Shown: positions 35,063 to 42,846, counted from the stretch's first letter. The stretch is DNA of 50,050 bases from an uncultured Lysobacteraceae bacterium (GCA_902825775.1 CADECF010000017.1:1-50050), one strand, 5' to 3'. Translations and numbers: made by a program. Notes: generated by a model from the letters alone, not told the origin.

Positions 35063-35091
35063 AAAAGCGAACGCCCCGCATAGCGGGGCGT
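35063..35091 (-). terminator. terminator of the phasin-like gene
   Basis: On the minus strand ACGCCCCGC/GCGGGGCGT, 9-bp stem with a 3-nt loop, then TCGCTTTT. It lies 22 nt after the stop codon of the phasin-like gene and separates it from the secreted protein gene. Confidence 0.8.
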
Positions 35092-35112
35092 CGGATAAGC
35101 CGGCAACGCGGA

Positions 35113-35508
35113 TTAGCGCCGCACGCCGCGAGCCCGCTTCACTGGGGTACGGACGACACGCCGGGACTTCGCGGCAGGCCGCCGTGCTTTGCGGACGGGA
35201 CGGCGCGACTTCGGCGTCAAGCCCAACTTGGCCAGTATGGGCGCCAATCGGTTTTCGATATCGCCGCCCGCCTGCCGGAGCTTCGGCTCGATCCGCTCGG
35301 CGACCGTCAGCAAACCGCCGCGGGCGACGGTGACCGCATCGGCCGCAAAATACCCGGCACGTCCGCGCAGCTTGCCGGCTTCTTCCACGGCGATTTCGAA
35401 CGCGGTACGCGCTTCGCGGCGGGCGACTACGGCCGCGCCGATCGCGGCGAGCCATACATGGCGCAGCGTGGTTTCTTTGCTGGCGCGGGGATTCTTCTTG
35501 GCAACCAT
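35113..35508 (-). CDS. phasin-like, basic-tailed protein
   Basis: A 131-residue protein. The segment VWLAAIGAAVVARREARTAF near residue 20 and the following amphipathic helix resemble the beginning of phasin family domains, and the last 35 residues are an Arg/Lys/Pro/Ala tail (RRPVRKARRPAAKSRRVVRT) like the DNA-binding tail of PhaF. It has the same overall plan as the phasin at 29590 in a smaller form, so it may be a second granule- or nucleoid-associated phasin. Start ATG 35508; an ATG six codons upstream is also in frame. Similarity is short, so a histone-like protein without phasin function is the alternative. Confidence 0.62.
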   Translation of the reverse strand: MVAKKNPRASKETTLRHVWLAAIGAAVVARREARTAFEIAVEEAGKLRGRAGYFAADAVTVARGGLLTVAERIEPKLRQAGGDIENRLAPILAKLGLTPKSRRPVRKARRPAAKSRRVVRTPVKRARGVRR

Positions 35509-35647
35509 CTTCAGGCTCCGGTGCACCGGCGCGATGCCGGTTTCTCGATGCCTAGCCTGCGCGAGGCCGCTGGAGCAATCACACTACCCTTGCCAGCCGC
35601 CGTTCATCGCGTGATGCTTGCGGCCTCGCGCATACGAAGGATCGAAC

Positions 35648-36499
35648 ATGGCCGCCAAGTCCGCCTGGGCTCCGTTTCCGCACGACGCCAAGGCTTATGC
35701 CTACGCCGGCGACGCGCTCAAGAAAGCCTGGTCCCGGCTGCATGCCGGCGACGCCGAAGCCTTCCCCGATGCCAAGCGTGCACAGGCGCTGATCGATGCC
35801 GTCGGCAAAGCCGCCAAGATGGCCAAAGCCGAGACGCTGGCGACCGAGCTGCAAGACGCCTGGCGCGCCTTCCATCGCGGCGATTTCAAGGCGGCGTTCG
35901 ATGCCGGCTCCGCGTTGGGCCCGCTCGGCGCCTCGGTCGCGGTCAAGGCGATCGGCATCCATGCCACGTATCTGGTGGACGACGATGCGGAAAAGCTCAA
36001 ACGTTTTGAACAGGCCGCCAAGCTGGCCGAGGCTGCGATCAAGGCCTTGCCCGACGACGCCAACAGCCATTACCGCCACGCCTTCGCGCTGGGCCGCTAC
36101 AGCCAGGGGCTGAGCATCGCCAAGGCGCTGAAACAAGGCATCGCCGGCAAAGTCCGCGAATCACTGGACGCCGCACTGGAGCTGGCGCCCAAGCACGCCG
36201 AAGCGCACACCGCGCTGGCGCTGTACCACGCCGAGATCATCGGCAAGATCGGCGCGATGATCGGCGGCCTGACCTACGGCGCCAAAGCGGCCGAAGCCGA
36301 ATCGCATATCAAAACCGCGCTCAAACTGACCCCGGACTCGCCGATCGCCCACATCGAACACGGCAACATCCTGATGCTGCTGTACGGCGACAAGAAAGAG
36401 GACGCCGCCGCCGCGGCCTACGAAAAAGCCGCCAAATTGAAGCCGCAGGACGCAATGGAAGCCCTGGATGCGGGCTATGCCAAAGAACAGCTGGAATAA
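35648..36499 (+). CDS. TPR-like repeat protein
   Basis: A 283-residue, all-helical, Ala-rich protein without signal peptide. TPR-like units are visible at about 50-100, 115-150 (LAEAAIKALPDDANSHYRHA), 175-200 (LDAALELAPKHAEAHTALAL) and 220-270 (IKTALKLTPDSPIAHIEHGN). It should be a soluble scaffold. It is divergent from the phasin-like gene; no enzyme partner is adjacent. I cannot name a function. The ATG at 35648 is favoured over an upstream in-frame codon because of the conserved-looking MAAKSAWAPFPHDAKAYAYA start. Confidence 0.78.
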   Translation: MAAKSAWAPFPHDAKAYAYAGDALKKAWSRLHAGDAEAFPDAKRAQALIDAVGKAAKMAKAETLATELQDAWRAFHRGDFKAAFDAGSALGPLGASVAVKAIGIHATYLVDDDAEKLKRFEQAAKLAEAAIKALPDDANSHYRHAFALGRYSQGLSIAKALKQGIAGKVRESLDAALELAPKHAEAHTALALYHAEIIGKIGAMIGGLTYGAKAAEAESHIKTALKLTPDSPIAHIEHGNILMLLYGDKKEDAAAAAYEKAAKLKPQDAMEALDAGYAKEQLE

Positions 36500-36505
36500 C
36501 ACCCG

Positions 36506-36670
36506 AGCCCTCTCCCGCTCGCGACTCTAGCCCTCTCCTGCCGCTGCTTTAGCCCTCTCCCGCTTGCGGGGCTCAGCCGCACTGCTTGCGCGGCATGCCG
36601 CGCGTGCAGCTGAGCGCCCGCGCAAAGCGCGGGCCGGGGCGCGGAGCGGGGTTGGGAGAGGACGCGCGCC
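36506..36670. repeat. intergenic repeat, family D copy 1
   Basis: Three CCCTCTCCC-GC-type starts in a row, then CCCTCTCCCGCTTGCGGGGC, a CAGCCGCAC...GCGGCATGCCGC segment, CCCGCGCAAAGCGCGGGCC and CGGGGCGCGGAGCGGGG-TTGGGAGAGGACGCGCGCC. Several small palindromes are nested inside. The copy at 39389-39512 is in opposite orientation. Confidence 0.8.
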
Positions 36671-36746
36671 ACCACAATGAACTTCGACCCGACCTGGAGG
36701 ACCAGACTTGTCCCCCACCCACCCCACCCCCTAAAATGCCCGGCTC

Positions 36747-36821
36747 GGGCGGTTAGCTCAGCGGTAGAGCATTGCCTTCACACGGCAAGGGTCACAGGTT
36801 CGAACCCTGTACCGCCCACCA
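36747..36821 (+). tRNA. tRNA-Val(CAC)
   Basis: A 75-nt cloverleaf with encoded CCA. Acceptor GGGCGGT/ACCGCCC, D arm GCTC...GAGC, anticodon stem TTGCC/GGCAA with loop TTCACAC (anticodon CAC), T loop GGTTCGAACCC. CAC reads GUG. Confidence 0.96.
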
Positions 36822-36844
36822 TAAAAACAATGGTTTTTTGAAGA

Positions 36845-36866
36845 GCCGGCCTAGTGCCGGCTTTTT
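36845..36866 (+). terminator. terminator of tRNA-Val
   Basis: GCCGGC/GCCGGC stem with a 5-nt loop followed by TTTTT, 24 nt after the tRNA 3' end. Confidence 0.85.
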
Positions 36867-36987
36867 CGTAACAGCGAAGTAACAGAATTATTCGGGCGCT
36901 GAGGCCCAGTTCTCCATGGAACAAAGTCTTCCTCGCCTCTGTCTGGGCGGCCGATCGAGTGTAAATAGGCTGAAGCGGCTGTCACTC

Positions 36988-37407
36988 TTACTCAGAGCCG
37001 CCCTCGCGTACGACCAGCCCTAAGCCCTTTACCAACTCTTCCCCAATAGTCGCTCTCACGCGAAGTACGCAAGGCTCCGAGAGCAGAAGTGGGGAAAAAA
37101 CAAAGTTCCCATAGAGCATCTCTACGGAGTCGGGGCTGCCATCAGATGATTCTTCCGGATCACGCTCAAACCGAGGCTCAGTTGCAACGAGCTCTTCGTC
37201 GCCTTTGAGCACAAATATGCGAATGGCTCCGTCGAAGCGCTCGCGAGTGGGAGTCATGAGTCGAACGAATACACAAAGCTTCGGTAGAACAGCAGGAAAT
37301 CTTGGCACGATCAGATCTGGGCCGTAGCAGCCGATCAGTGAAAACTTCCCACCAATTTCAGCGCGAATATCGTCGCAAAATACGCCACTTAGTGTCCGCT
37401 GCGACAT
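36988..37407 (-). CDS. conserved unknown protein, third gene of a toxin-antitoxin-like operon
   Basis: A 139-residue soluble protein. Notable parts are FCDDIRAEIGGKFSLIGCYG at residues 10-29, LPKLCVFVRLMTPTRERFDG, and FSPLLLSEPCVLRVRATIGE with GLGLVVREG at the end. The alternation of short hydrophobic stretches suggests a beta-sandwich. It resembles, from memory, the conserved-unknown group called DUF6941, but I am not sure of that name. It begins 2 nt after the XRE gene stop, so all three genes of the set are one transcript. Base composition is clearly lower in GC than the flanking chromosome. In the known toxin-antitoxin-chaperone systems this third position is held by a SecB-like protein; I do not see SecB motifs here. 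Confidence 0.7.
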   Translation of the reverse strand: MSQRTLSGVFCDDIRAEIGGKFSLIGCYGPDLIVPRFPAVLPKLCVFVRLMTPTRERFDGAIRIFVLKGDEELVATEPRFERDPEESSDGSPDSVEMLYGNFVFSPLLLSEPCVLRVRATIGEELVKGLGLVVREGGSE

Positions 37408-37409
37408 TG

Positions 37410-37868
37410 TTAAGCCTCTTTAGAGACGCAAAACGCCTGACCAATCCGATTCAAGTCCACGGAAAAAACTTGTGCTAGGCGGCGACAAGTATCTAGAGTC
37501 GGCTGCGATGTTCCGGCCTCAAGCCGCGCAACATGCGCTTGGCTTGTGCCTAGCAACTTTGCCAAATGAGTTTGCGACAGACCAGCATCTAGTCGCAGAG
37601 ATCTAATGCTTTCACTGCTCCCATCCGGCATCTTCGAACGAAGCCGCCGACGAGCTCGTTGTAGCATTTCAGTTCGGCCTTTCTGATCCCAAGAGGCCGC
37701 TACATCGCTAACGCTGCGAGTACGCGCAGGCGCACTCTCGATCAGCTGGAAGCTAGCAAACTGGAATATTTCGCAAGGAGTGCCAGTGGTTGTCGCGTTA
37801 GTCGCTTCCCCCTCAAAGGGCCTCGTAAGCTCGCAAAAGTCTGTGTGTAAATTGCTCGTGCGCGCCAT
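37410..37868 (-). CDS. XRE-family antitoxin-like regulator
   Basis: A 152-residue protein. The helix-turn-helix is in the C-terminal part (about 93-145: SIRSLRLDAGLSQTHLAKLL, TSQAHVARLEAGTSQPTLDT), as in HigA-type antitoxins. The N-terminal 85 residues have no clear relative and could be the part that binds the toxin. ATG 37868 is the better start; an ATG at 37898 is in frame. Both lie inside the end of the toxin gene, so the two frames overlap by about 56 nt and translation is coupled. Probably represses the operon by binding the palindrome at 38220-38239 (inference). Confidence 0.82.
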   Translation of the reverse strand: MARTSNLHTDFCELTRPFEGEATNATTTGTPCEIFQFASFQLIESAPARTRSVSDVAASWDQKGRTEMLQRARRRLRSKMPDGSSESIRSLRLDAGLSQTHLAKLLGTSQAHVARLEAGTSQPTLDTCRRLAQVFSVDLNRIGQAFCVSKEA

Positions 37869-38220
37869 AGTTAAATTCTCCCCGATTAAATATGCCAAGT
37901 ACTACGTATGCGCTTCGCTTTGGTATAAAAGCGTAAACGACTCTGTACTTGAAGCCATCATCTTCCAACTCCCAGGATTTGAGTCGCCACAAATTGACAT
38001 TACTGTTCCACTGTTCAATCCATCTCTGAACATCAAGATTGGCGACCCAATCGTCGCTGGCCCTTATGCTGAAACCATGTTGGCTGAGTCGATCCAAAAG
38101 AGTTTGGTCGGCCGAAATTTCCTCAAGCCAAGTCAAGATAAATGCCGCGCTATCGGGATCCTTCGAGAAGATCCGCTCCAAATCATCTTCCGCATCTTCA
38201 TGAATGGTCAGGCTGTACAC
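37813..38220 (-). CDS. RelE/HigB-like toxin component
   Basis: A 135-residue protein that begins with GTG 38220, preceded by AGGAAGG at about 6 nt. The N-terminus YSLTIHEDAEDDLERIFSKD and the C-terminal YRVVYAFIPKRSAYVVLGIF-NRGEFNY segment fit the RelE/ParE/HigB ribonuclease fold. Members usually cleave mRNA at the ribosome when the antitoxin is lost. The protein is larger than typical RelE (about 95 residues), with an insertion between residues 30 and 80. Gene order toxin first, antitoxin second is that of higBA. Toxic activity is an inference, because catalytic residues vary in this family. Confidence 0.75.
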   Translation of the reverse strand: MYSLTIHEDAEDDLERIFSKDPDSAAFILTWLEEISADQTLLDRLSQHGFSIRASDDWVANLDVQRWIEQWNSNVNLWRLKSWELEDDGFKYRVVYAFIPKRSAYVVLGIFNRGEFNYGAHEQFTHRLLRAYEAL

Positions 38221-38239
38221 TATACCTTCCTAGGTATAG
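38220..38239. promoter_or_regulatory. palindromic operator over the toxin start
   Basis: Perfect inverted repeat CTATACCT - TCCT - AGGTATAG. It covers the Shine-Dalgarno sequence and the first base of the GTG start of the toxin gene, so a bound protein (likely the XRE antitoxin) would block both transcription and translation starts. Confidence 0.7.
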
Positions 38240-38599
38240 AAATTCTATCCATAGATTAGCAGCTATTCATTTGCCGCGTTGTTTATAAAGGTCTTTATAT
38301 TCAATTGCTTATACGATATGGTGCCAATCTATACTCGTAATATGGTCGTTCCCGCGTCTACGGCCACTGGCTCACTTCACAAGGGTCGAACCGCGATCGT
38401 AAATCTTAATGTGCGCGGCTGATGCCGAGATGGTGAATGGGCCAGGCGTTAGAGTTGCAGTCGAATCTTCTATAGTGCAAGTCGCCATTTACCTATCCGC
38501 CGATCCGTTGACGAAGCGCTGATTGTCCGGATATGGGTAGGCCGAAACGGTCGCTGATGAACCCCAAATAGCGCCGACGACCAGAAGTGGGATGCTCAG
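38240..38599. other. low-GC intergenic stretch between toxin and CPBP genes
   Basis: About 360 bp with no credible coding frame. The first 110 bp are strongly AT-rich (for example TTTATAAAGGTCTTTATATT) and should hold the toxin operon promoter. The composition returns to the chromosomal norm at about 38480. I find no second copy of the tRNA-Val end here. Confidence 0.55.
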
Positions 38600-39316
38600 A
38601 TGCTCCTCGACCTGATCTACGTCGCTCTGTTCGCGGTCGCCTTCCCGCTATGGGACTACCTCGTCTATTGGCCGGCATTCCAACGGCAGTTGCAGGTCGA
38701 TCCGGCCGGGGCTCGGAAGCGGCTTTGGACAGCGGCCAGCATTTGGCCGTGGGTGCTGGTCGCCATCGGGGCGGCGCTGTGGATGGCGAACGGTCGGAGC
38801 TGGGCGTCGTTCGGATTTTCCGTGCCCCACGGCTGGCGGTTATGGACCTCCCTCGCCTTGTTGCTGCTGGTCGTGGCCTACTACGTTTATGCGACGGCGG
38901 CCGTCGCCCGCAGCGCCGATGCGCGGGCGAGCGTCCTGCGGAACGAAACGCTCACCATCGTCATGCCGCACACGCGGGCGGAATTGCATCGATGGAATGG
39001 CGTGGCGCTGACTGCGGGATTCTGCGAGGAATTCCTGTATCGCGGTTACTTCATCTGGGTGTTCGCGCCGTGGCTAGGCTGGTGGGGCGCCGCGGCCCTG
39101 TCCGTTGCCTTCTTCGCAACTGGGCATGCTTACCAAGGATGGAAGGGCGTCCTGCACACGGGCATCGTCGGCGCGCTCTTCGCGCTGGTCGTGGCGACGT
39201 TCGACTCGCTCTGGCCGGCGATCGCGCTGCACGCCGCCGTGGATCTCGGCTCGGGCGCGATCGCGTGGCTGGCGCTGCGCGAAGAACAAGCGGCTCAGGT
39301 GGAGGCCGCGCCGTAG
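38600..39316 (+). CDS. CPBP family intramembrane glutamic endopeptidase
   Basis: A 238-residue membrane protein with about seven helices. The CAAX-protease/bacteriocin-processing (CPBP) motifs are complete: EEFLYR at 143-148 (EExxxR), H176 in FFATGHAYQG and HAAVD at 211-215. Family members cut within or near the membrane and are involved in bacteriocin self-immunity or peptide processing in some bacteria; the substrate here is unknown. The stop codon TAG lies inside a family E repeat. Upstream lies the low-GC toxin-antitoxin patch; downstream are repeats and then a convergent response regulator gene. Confidence 0.92.
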   Translation: MLLDLIYVALFAVAFPLWDYLVYWPAFQRQLQVDPAGARKRLWTAASIWPWVLVAIGAALWMANGRSWASFGFSVPHGWRLWTSLALLLLVVAYYVYATAAVARSADARASVLRNETLTIVMPHTRAELHRWNGVALTAGFCEEFLYRGYFIWVFAPWLGWWGAAALSVAFFATGHAYQGWKGVLHTGIVGALFALVVATFDSLWPAIALHAAVDLGSGAIAWLALREEQAAQVEAAP

Positions 39317-39343
39317 GTTGGGGTGAAACCCCAACATCGCGAG
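39314..39343. repeat. repeat family E copy 1
   Basis: TAGGTTGGGGTGAAACCCCA-ACATCGCGA, which contains the palindrome GTTGGGGT/ACCCCAAC. The repeat supplies the TAG stop codon of the CPBP gene. A second copy at 49437-49464 does the same for another gene. Confidence 0.8.
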
Positions 39344-39388
39344 CCCACGAATACGACGAAACATCAAACGCGCGTCGCTATCTGAGAT

Positions 39389-39512
39389 GACGCGCGCCCT
39401 CACTCCAGCCCCGCTCCGCGCCCCGGCCCGCGCTTCGCGCGTGCGCTCAGCCGCACGCGCGGCGATGCCGCGCAAGCTTGTGCGGCTTCACCCCGCAAGC
39501 AGGAGAGGGAGC
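39389..39512. repeat. intergenic repeat, family D copy 2 (inverted)
   Basis: GACGCGCGCCCTCACTCCAG-CCCCGCTCCGCGCCCCGGCC ... GCAAGCAGGAGAGGG. It reads as the reverse complement of the family D element at 36506-36670 with minor changes, so the two are inverted with respect to each other. Confidence 0.78.
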
Positions 39513-39568
39513 GATCGGCGCGGCCTGCTATGTATGCGGAATACCCGCGACTATCGCGAATGCCGAGC

Positions 39569-39955
39569 TCATCCGTTATTGGCGACGGACCCAGGCCCCA
39601 CAAGCTGTTCCAGACTTTCCAACAATTGCCCGATCCGATAAGGCTTCGGCAAAAAATGCACTCCCTTAGGAATCGGCGGCAATTGCCCTTTCGCGAAACC
39701 GGAGGCCAGCAGCACGCGTATGCCGGGACGGATCTCGGCGGCGCGTTCGGCCAACTCCACGCCGGACATGCCGTTGGGCATGCTGACGTCGCTGAAGACC
39801 ACGTCGATACGCATCGGCCCCGTCAACAACGCGATCGCGCCCGGACCGTCGGAGGCGACCAGTACTTCGTAGCCGTTGTCCTGCAGCGCTTCGACGACCA
39901 CGTCGCGCAGCATCACTTCGTCGTCCACGAACAATATCGAATGGCCGTTGCTCAT
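39569..39955 (-). CDS. stand-alone response regulator receiver protein
   Basis: A 128-residue single receiver domain (CheY-like). Acidic pair D11-D12, phosphoacceptor D56 in VFSDVSMPNGMSG and K104 in LPKPYRIGQLL are all present. No output domain, so it probably acts by protein interaction or phosphotransfer. Its ATG overlaps the stop of the histidine kinase gene upstream (ATGA), which makes the pair one translationally coupled unit. Such kinase-receiver pairs in Xanthomonadaceae and rhizobia often derive from hybrid kinases split in two. Confidence 0.93.
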   Translation of the reverse strand: MSNGHSILFVDDEVMLRDVVVEALQDNGYEVLVASDGPGAIALLTGPMRIDVVFSDVSMPNGMSGVELAERAAEIRPGIRVLLASGFAKGQLPPIPKGVHFLPKPYRIGQLLESLEQLVGPGSVANNG

Positions 39956-41124
39956 TGCGGCGGCTCGTCGCTGACGGGAAGGCAGATCGAAACGCTGGTG
40001 CCCGTCCCTGGCTGGCTGACGATGTCGGCGAATCCGCCCGACTGCGTAGCGAATCCATATACCTGACTCAGACCCAGCCCGCTGCCCTTGCCCACTTCCT
40101 TGGTCGTGTAGAACGGCTCGATGGCGCGCTCCTGCACGTCCGCGCTCATGCCCGAACCGTTGTCGGTGACGGTCACGCATATGTAGCGCGCCTCCGCCGC
40201 GTCGGGCTTGTCCGACGGGGACGCGTAACGCAGACGGGTGCTGATGCGGATGGCGCCGCCGCTGGGCATCGCGTCGCGGCTGTTGATGACCAGGTTGAGT
40301 ACGGCCGCTTCGAATTGGGCGGCGTCGACGAAGACCAGCGGCAACTCCTCGCCGGGCTCGAATCGCACATCGATCGCGGTGTCGCAAGCGCGGCGGTAAA
40401 GCGATTCCGATCTGGCCAGGAGATCGTTGATGTCGTGCCATTCCGGTACGAGGTTCTGGCCGCGCGCGAAAGCCAGCAACTGCCGGGTCAGCAGTGCGCC
40501 GCGGTCGGCGGCGCGCGACGCGCCTTCGGCCAACCGCTCCACGCGCTCGCCGTCGCCAGGATGCGTCTGTATCAGATCCAGGCTATTGATGATCACGGTG
40601 AGCAGGTTGTTGAAATCGTGCGCCAGTCCGAAGGTCAGCTTGCCCACGGCTTCGATCTTCTGCGATTGCGCCAACGCCTGCTGGGCCAGTTCGAGCCGCT
40701 TCTGGGTTTCGTAACGCTCGGTGATGTCGCGCGTAATCTTGGCGTAGCCGACCAGTTTGCCGTCCTGCCATATCGGATCGATCACGATACTGGCCCAGAA
40801 CCGCGAGCCGTTCTTGCGCAGGCGCCAGCCTTCCTTCTCGTGCCGGCCGCGTTCGCGCGCCATCAGCAATCCGTGTTCGGGTTCGCCGGCCAGACGGTCT
40901 TCATCGGTGTAGAACTTGGAAAAGTGCTGACCCACGATCTCCTCGCGGGTATAACCCTTGATACGTTGCCCGCCTGGATTCCAGTTGCTGATGATGCCGT
41001 TCGGATCCAGCATGTAGATCGCGTAGTCCGTGATGCTCTGTACCAACAGCCGGAATTGCTGCTCGTCGTCGGTAAGCGGAATGGACTCTGTTGCCGTAGT
41101 TTTCAGCACACGCGTAGCACACAT
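39952..41124 (-). CDS. PAS-domain sensor histidine kinase
   Basis: A 390-residue cytoplasmic kinase without membrane helices. A PAS domain spans about 20-140 (TDYAIYMLDPNGIISNWNPG, GYTREEIVGQHFSKFYTDED) with a PAC motif, a HisKA-type H box follows with H169 in GLAHDFNNLLTVI, and an HATPase_c domain closes the protein (about 270-385: NLVINSRDAMP, TDNGSGM, GKGSGLGLSQVYGF). The HDFNNLL form of the H box is typical of PAS hybrid kinases related to oxygen/light/redox sensors. Phosphate acceptor is most likely the receiver protein encoded just downstream. The signal is unknown; no cysteine or flavin-binding motif was identified with confidence in the PAS domain. Confidence 0.93.
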   Translation of the reverse strand: MCATRVLKTTATESIPLTDDEQQFRLLVQSITDYAIYMLDPNGIISNWNPGGQRIKGYTREEIVGQHFSKFYTDEDRLAGEPEHGLLMARERGRHEKEGWRLRKNGSRFWASIVIDPIWQDGKLVGYAKITRDITERYETQKRLELAQQALAQSQKIEAVGKLTFGLAHDFNNLLTVIINSLDLIQTHPGDGERVERLAEGASRAADRGALLTRQLLAFARGQNLVPEWHDINDLLARSESLYRRACDTAIDVRFEPGEELPLVFVDAAQFEAAVLNLVINSRDAMPSGGAIRISTRLRYASPSDKPDAAEARYICVTVTDNGSGMSADVQERAIEPFYTTKEVGKGSGLGLSQVYGFATQSGGFADIVSQPGTGTSVSICLPVSDEPPQ

Positions 41125-41221
41125 CCGGACACCCCCTGGTCCGCGAAGGCTGAATGGCGGCGCGTGAAGACTGCGTTTAAGGTGTCGCGATTAACGCTTC
41201 AGGATCTGCCCGATGGCGGAT

Positions 41222-42841
41222 TCAGAGCGATTTGCCGATGCGCAACGCGCTCACGCGCTCCGGCGCGGCGAAACTGTCGCTGCGTGCGACCGCCCAGAAA
41301 TGGCGGAAAACCGCGTGGTCGGGGATGCCGGCGATCAGTTCGCCCGGCCGCAGGAAGTTGTAGAGCGTGCCGAGCGACTGGATTTCCACGGCCGAAACGC
41401 GTCGCAGGATATGTTCCGGCCCCAGCTGCGAAGGGTGCTCCAGCCCCGCCGCGCAGAGCAGATCGCGGAAAGCCTTCAACGTGTTCTGGTGGTACTGGAA
41501 AACACGGGTGGCTTTGTCCGGCACGTCCAGCCGCTTCCAGCGCTTCGGATCCTGCGTGGCCACGCCGGTCGGGCAACGGTCGGTGTGGCAGCTCTGCGAC
41601 TGGATGCAGCCGAGCGCGAACATGAAACCGCGCGCGGCGTTGCACCAGTCCGCGCCCAGCGCGAGGATGCGCGCGATTTCGAAGGCGCTGGTGATTTTGC
41701 CTGCGGCGCCGATCCTGATCTTGTCGCGCAGGTCCAGGCCGACCAGCGTGTTATGGACCAGCACCAGCGCTTCGCGCATCGGCACGCCGACGTGTTCGAT
41801 GAATTCGGCCGGCGCCGCACCGGTGCCGCCTTCGGCGCCGTCGACGACGATGAAGTCCGGCAGCACGCCGGTTTCGGCCATCGCTTTGGCGATGCCGAAC
41901 CATTCCCAGGGATGGCCGATGGCCAGCTTGAAGCCCGTCGGCTTGCCGCCCGACAGCTCGCGCAGGCGCGCGACGAATTGCAACAGCCCCGCCGGCGTCG
42001 AGAACGCGCTGTGTTGCGCAGGCGAGACGCATTCCACGCCTTCCGGAACGCCACGCGTTACGGCGATCTCCGCGCTGACCTTGGCCGCGGGTAGCACGCC
42101 GCCGTGACCGGGTTTGGCGCCCTGCGACAGTTTGATCTCGATCATTTTCACTTGCGGGTCGTGCGCATTCTTGGCGAAACGCGCTTCGTCGAAGCGCCCC
42201 GCCTCGTCGCGGCAGCCGAAATAGCCCGAACCGATCTCCCAGACCAGATCGCCGCCGTTCTCGCGGTGGTACGGCGAGATCGAACCTTCGCCGGTATCGT
42301 GATAGAAACCGCCGCGTTTGGCGCCGCCGTTCAAGGCGCGGATCGCATTGGCCGACAACGAGCCGAAGCTCATCGCCGAAATGTTGAACACGCTGGCGTC
42401 GTAGGGTTGCGCGCAGTTCTCGCCGATGCGGACGCGGAAATCGTGCGAGGCGATCTTCGTCGGCACCATCGAATGGTTGATCCATTCATAATCGACGCTG
42501 TACACGTCGCGTTCGGTGCCGAACGGCACCACGTCCAGCGCCTGCTTGGCGCGCTGGTAGACCAGCGCCCGCTGTTCGCGCGAGAACGGCGACTCCTGCA
42601 GGTCGCTTTCGATGAAGTACTGGCGGATCTCCGGCCCTATCGACTCCAGGCCATAGCGGAAATGCGCCAGGATCGGATAATTGCGCCGCAGCGTGCTGCG
42701 CTTCTGCAGCAGGTCCCAGGTGCCGATGGCGGACAGCGCGCCGAACACGGCCACGCCCCACAGCCAGTCGCGGTAGGCGATCGCCAGCGCAAGCGACACG
42801 GCGAACAGCAGCAGGCTGGCGGCATAGGCGGCGTAGCGCAT
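41222..42841 (-). CDS. FMN-binding glutamate synthase family protein
   Basis: A 539-residue protein that corresponds to the FMN/3Fe-4S barrel of glutamate synthase without the amidotransferase part. One or two N-terminal transmembrane helices (about 4-42) anchor it. The barrel has SAMSFGSLSANAIRALNGGA, GEGSISPYH, KLSQGAKPGHGGVLPAAKVS, VDGAEGGTGAAP and an iron-sulfur-type cysteine cluster near 415 (CIQSQSCHTDRCPTGVATQD). Stand-alone members are widespread and of unproven function, so a true glutamate synthase role should not be assumed. It ends 97 nt from the kinase gene and begins 5 nt after the tviB stop, in the same direction. Confidence 0.9.
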   Translation of the reverse strand: MRYAAYAASLLLFAVSLALAIAYRDWLWGVAVFGALSAIGTWDLLQKRSTLRRNYPILAHFRYGLESIGPEIRQYFIESDLQESPFSREQRALVYQRAKQALDVVPFGTERDVYSVDYEWINHSMVPTKIASHDFRVRIGENCAQPYDASVFNISAMSFGSLSANAIRALNGGAKRGGFYHDTGEGSISPYHRENGGDLVWEIGSGYFGCRDEAGRFDEARFAKNAHDPQVKMIEIKLSQGAKPGHGGVLPAAKVSAEIAVTRGVPEGVECVSPAQHSAFSTPAGLLQFVARLRELSGGKPTGFKLAIGHPWEWFGIAKAMAETGVLPDFIVVDGAEGGTGAAPAEFIEHVGVPMREALVLVHNTLVGLDLRDKIRIGAAGKITSAFEIARILALGADWCNAARGFMFALGCIQSQSCHTDRCPTGVATQDPKRWKRLDVPDKATRVFQYHQNTLKAFRDLLCAAGLEHPSQLGPEHILRRVSAVEIQSLGTLYNFLRPGELIAGIPDHAVFRHFWAVARSDSFAAPERVSALRIGKSL

Positions 42842-42846
42842 CGTCG

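Noticed and set aside
36988-37407. SecB-like chaperone as third member of the toxin-antitoxin set
   Set aside because: Position fits, but the SecB motifs and the acidic C-terminal region are absent.
38380-38420. Possible second att copy of the tRNA-Val end (AAGGGTCGAACC)
   Set aside because: Only a few bases agree with the tRNA 3' half; this is expected by chance. The low-GC patch is therefore not proven to be a tRNA-integrated island.
41222-42841. Glutamate synthase large subunit
   Set aside because: The amidotransferase and GXGXG domains are missing and N-terminal membrane helices are present; it is the stand-alone FMN family.
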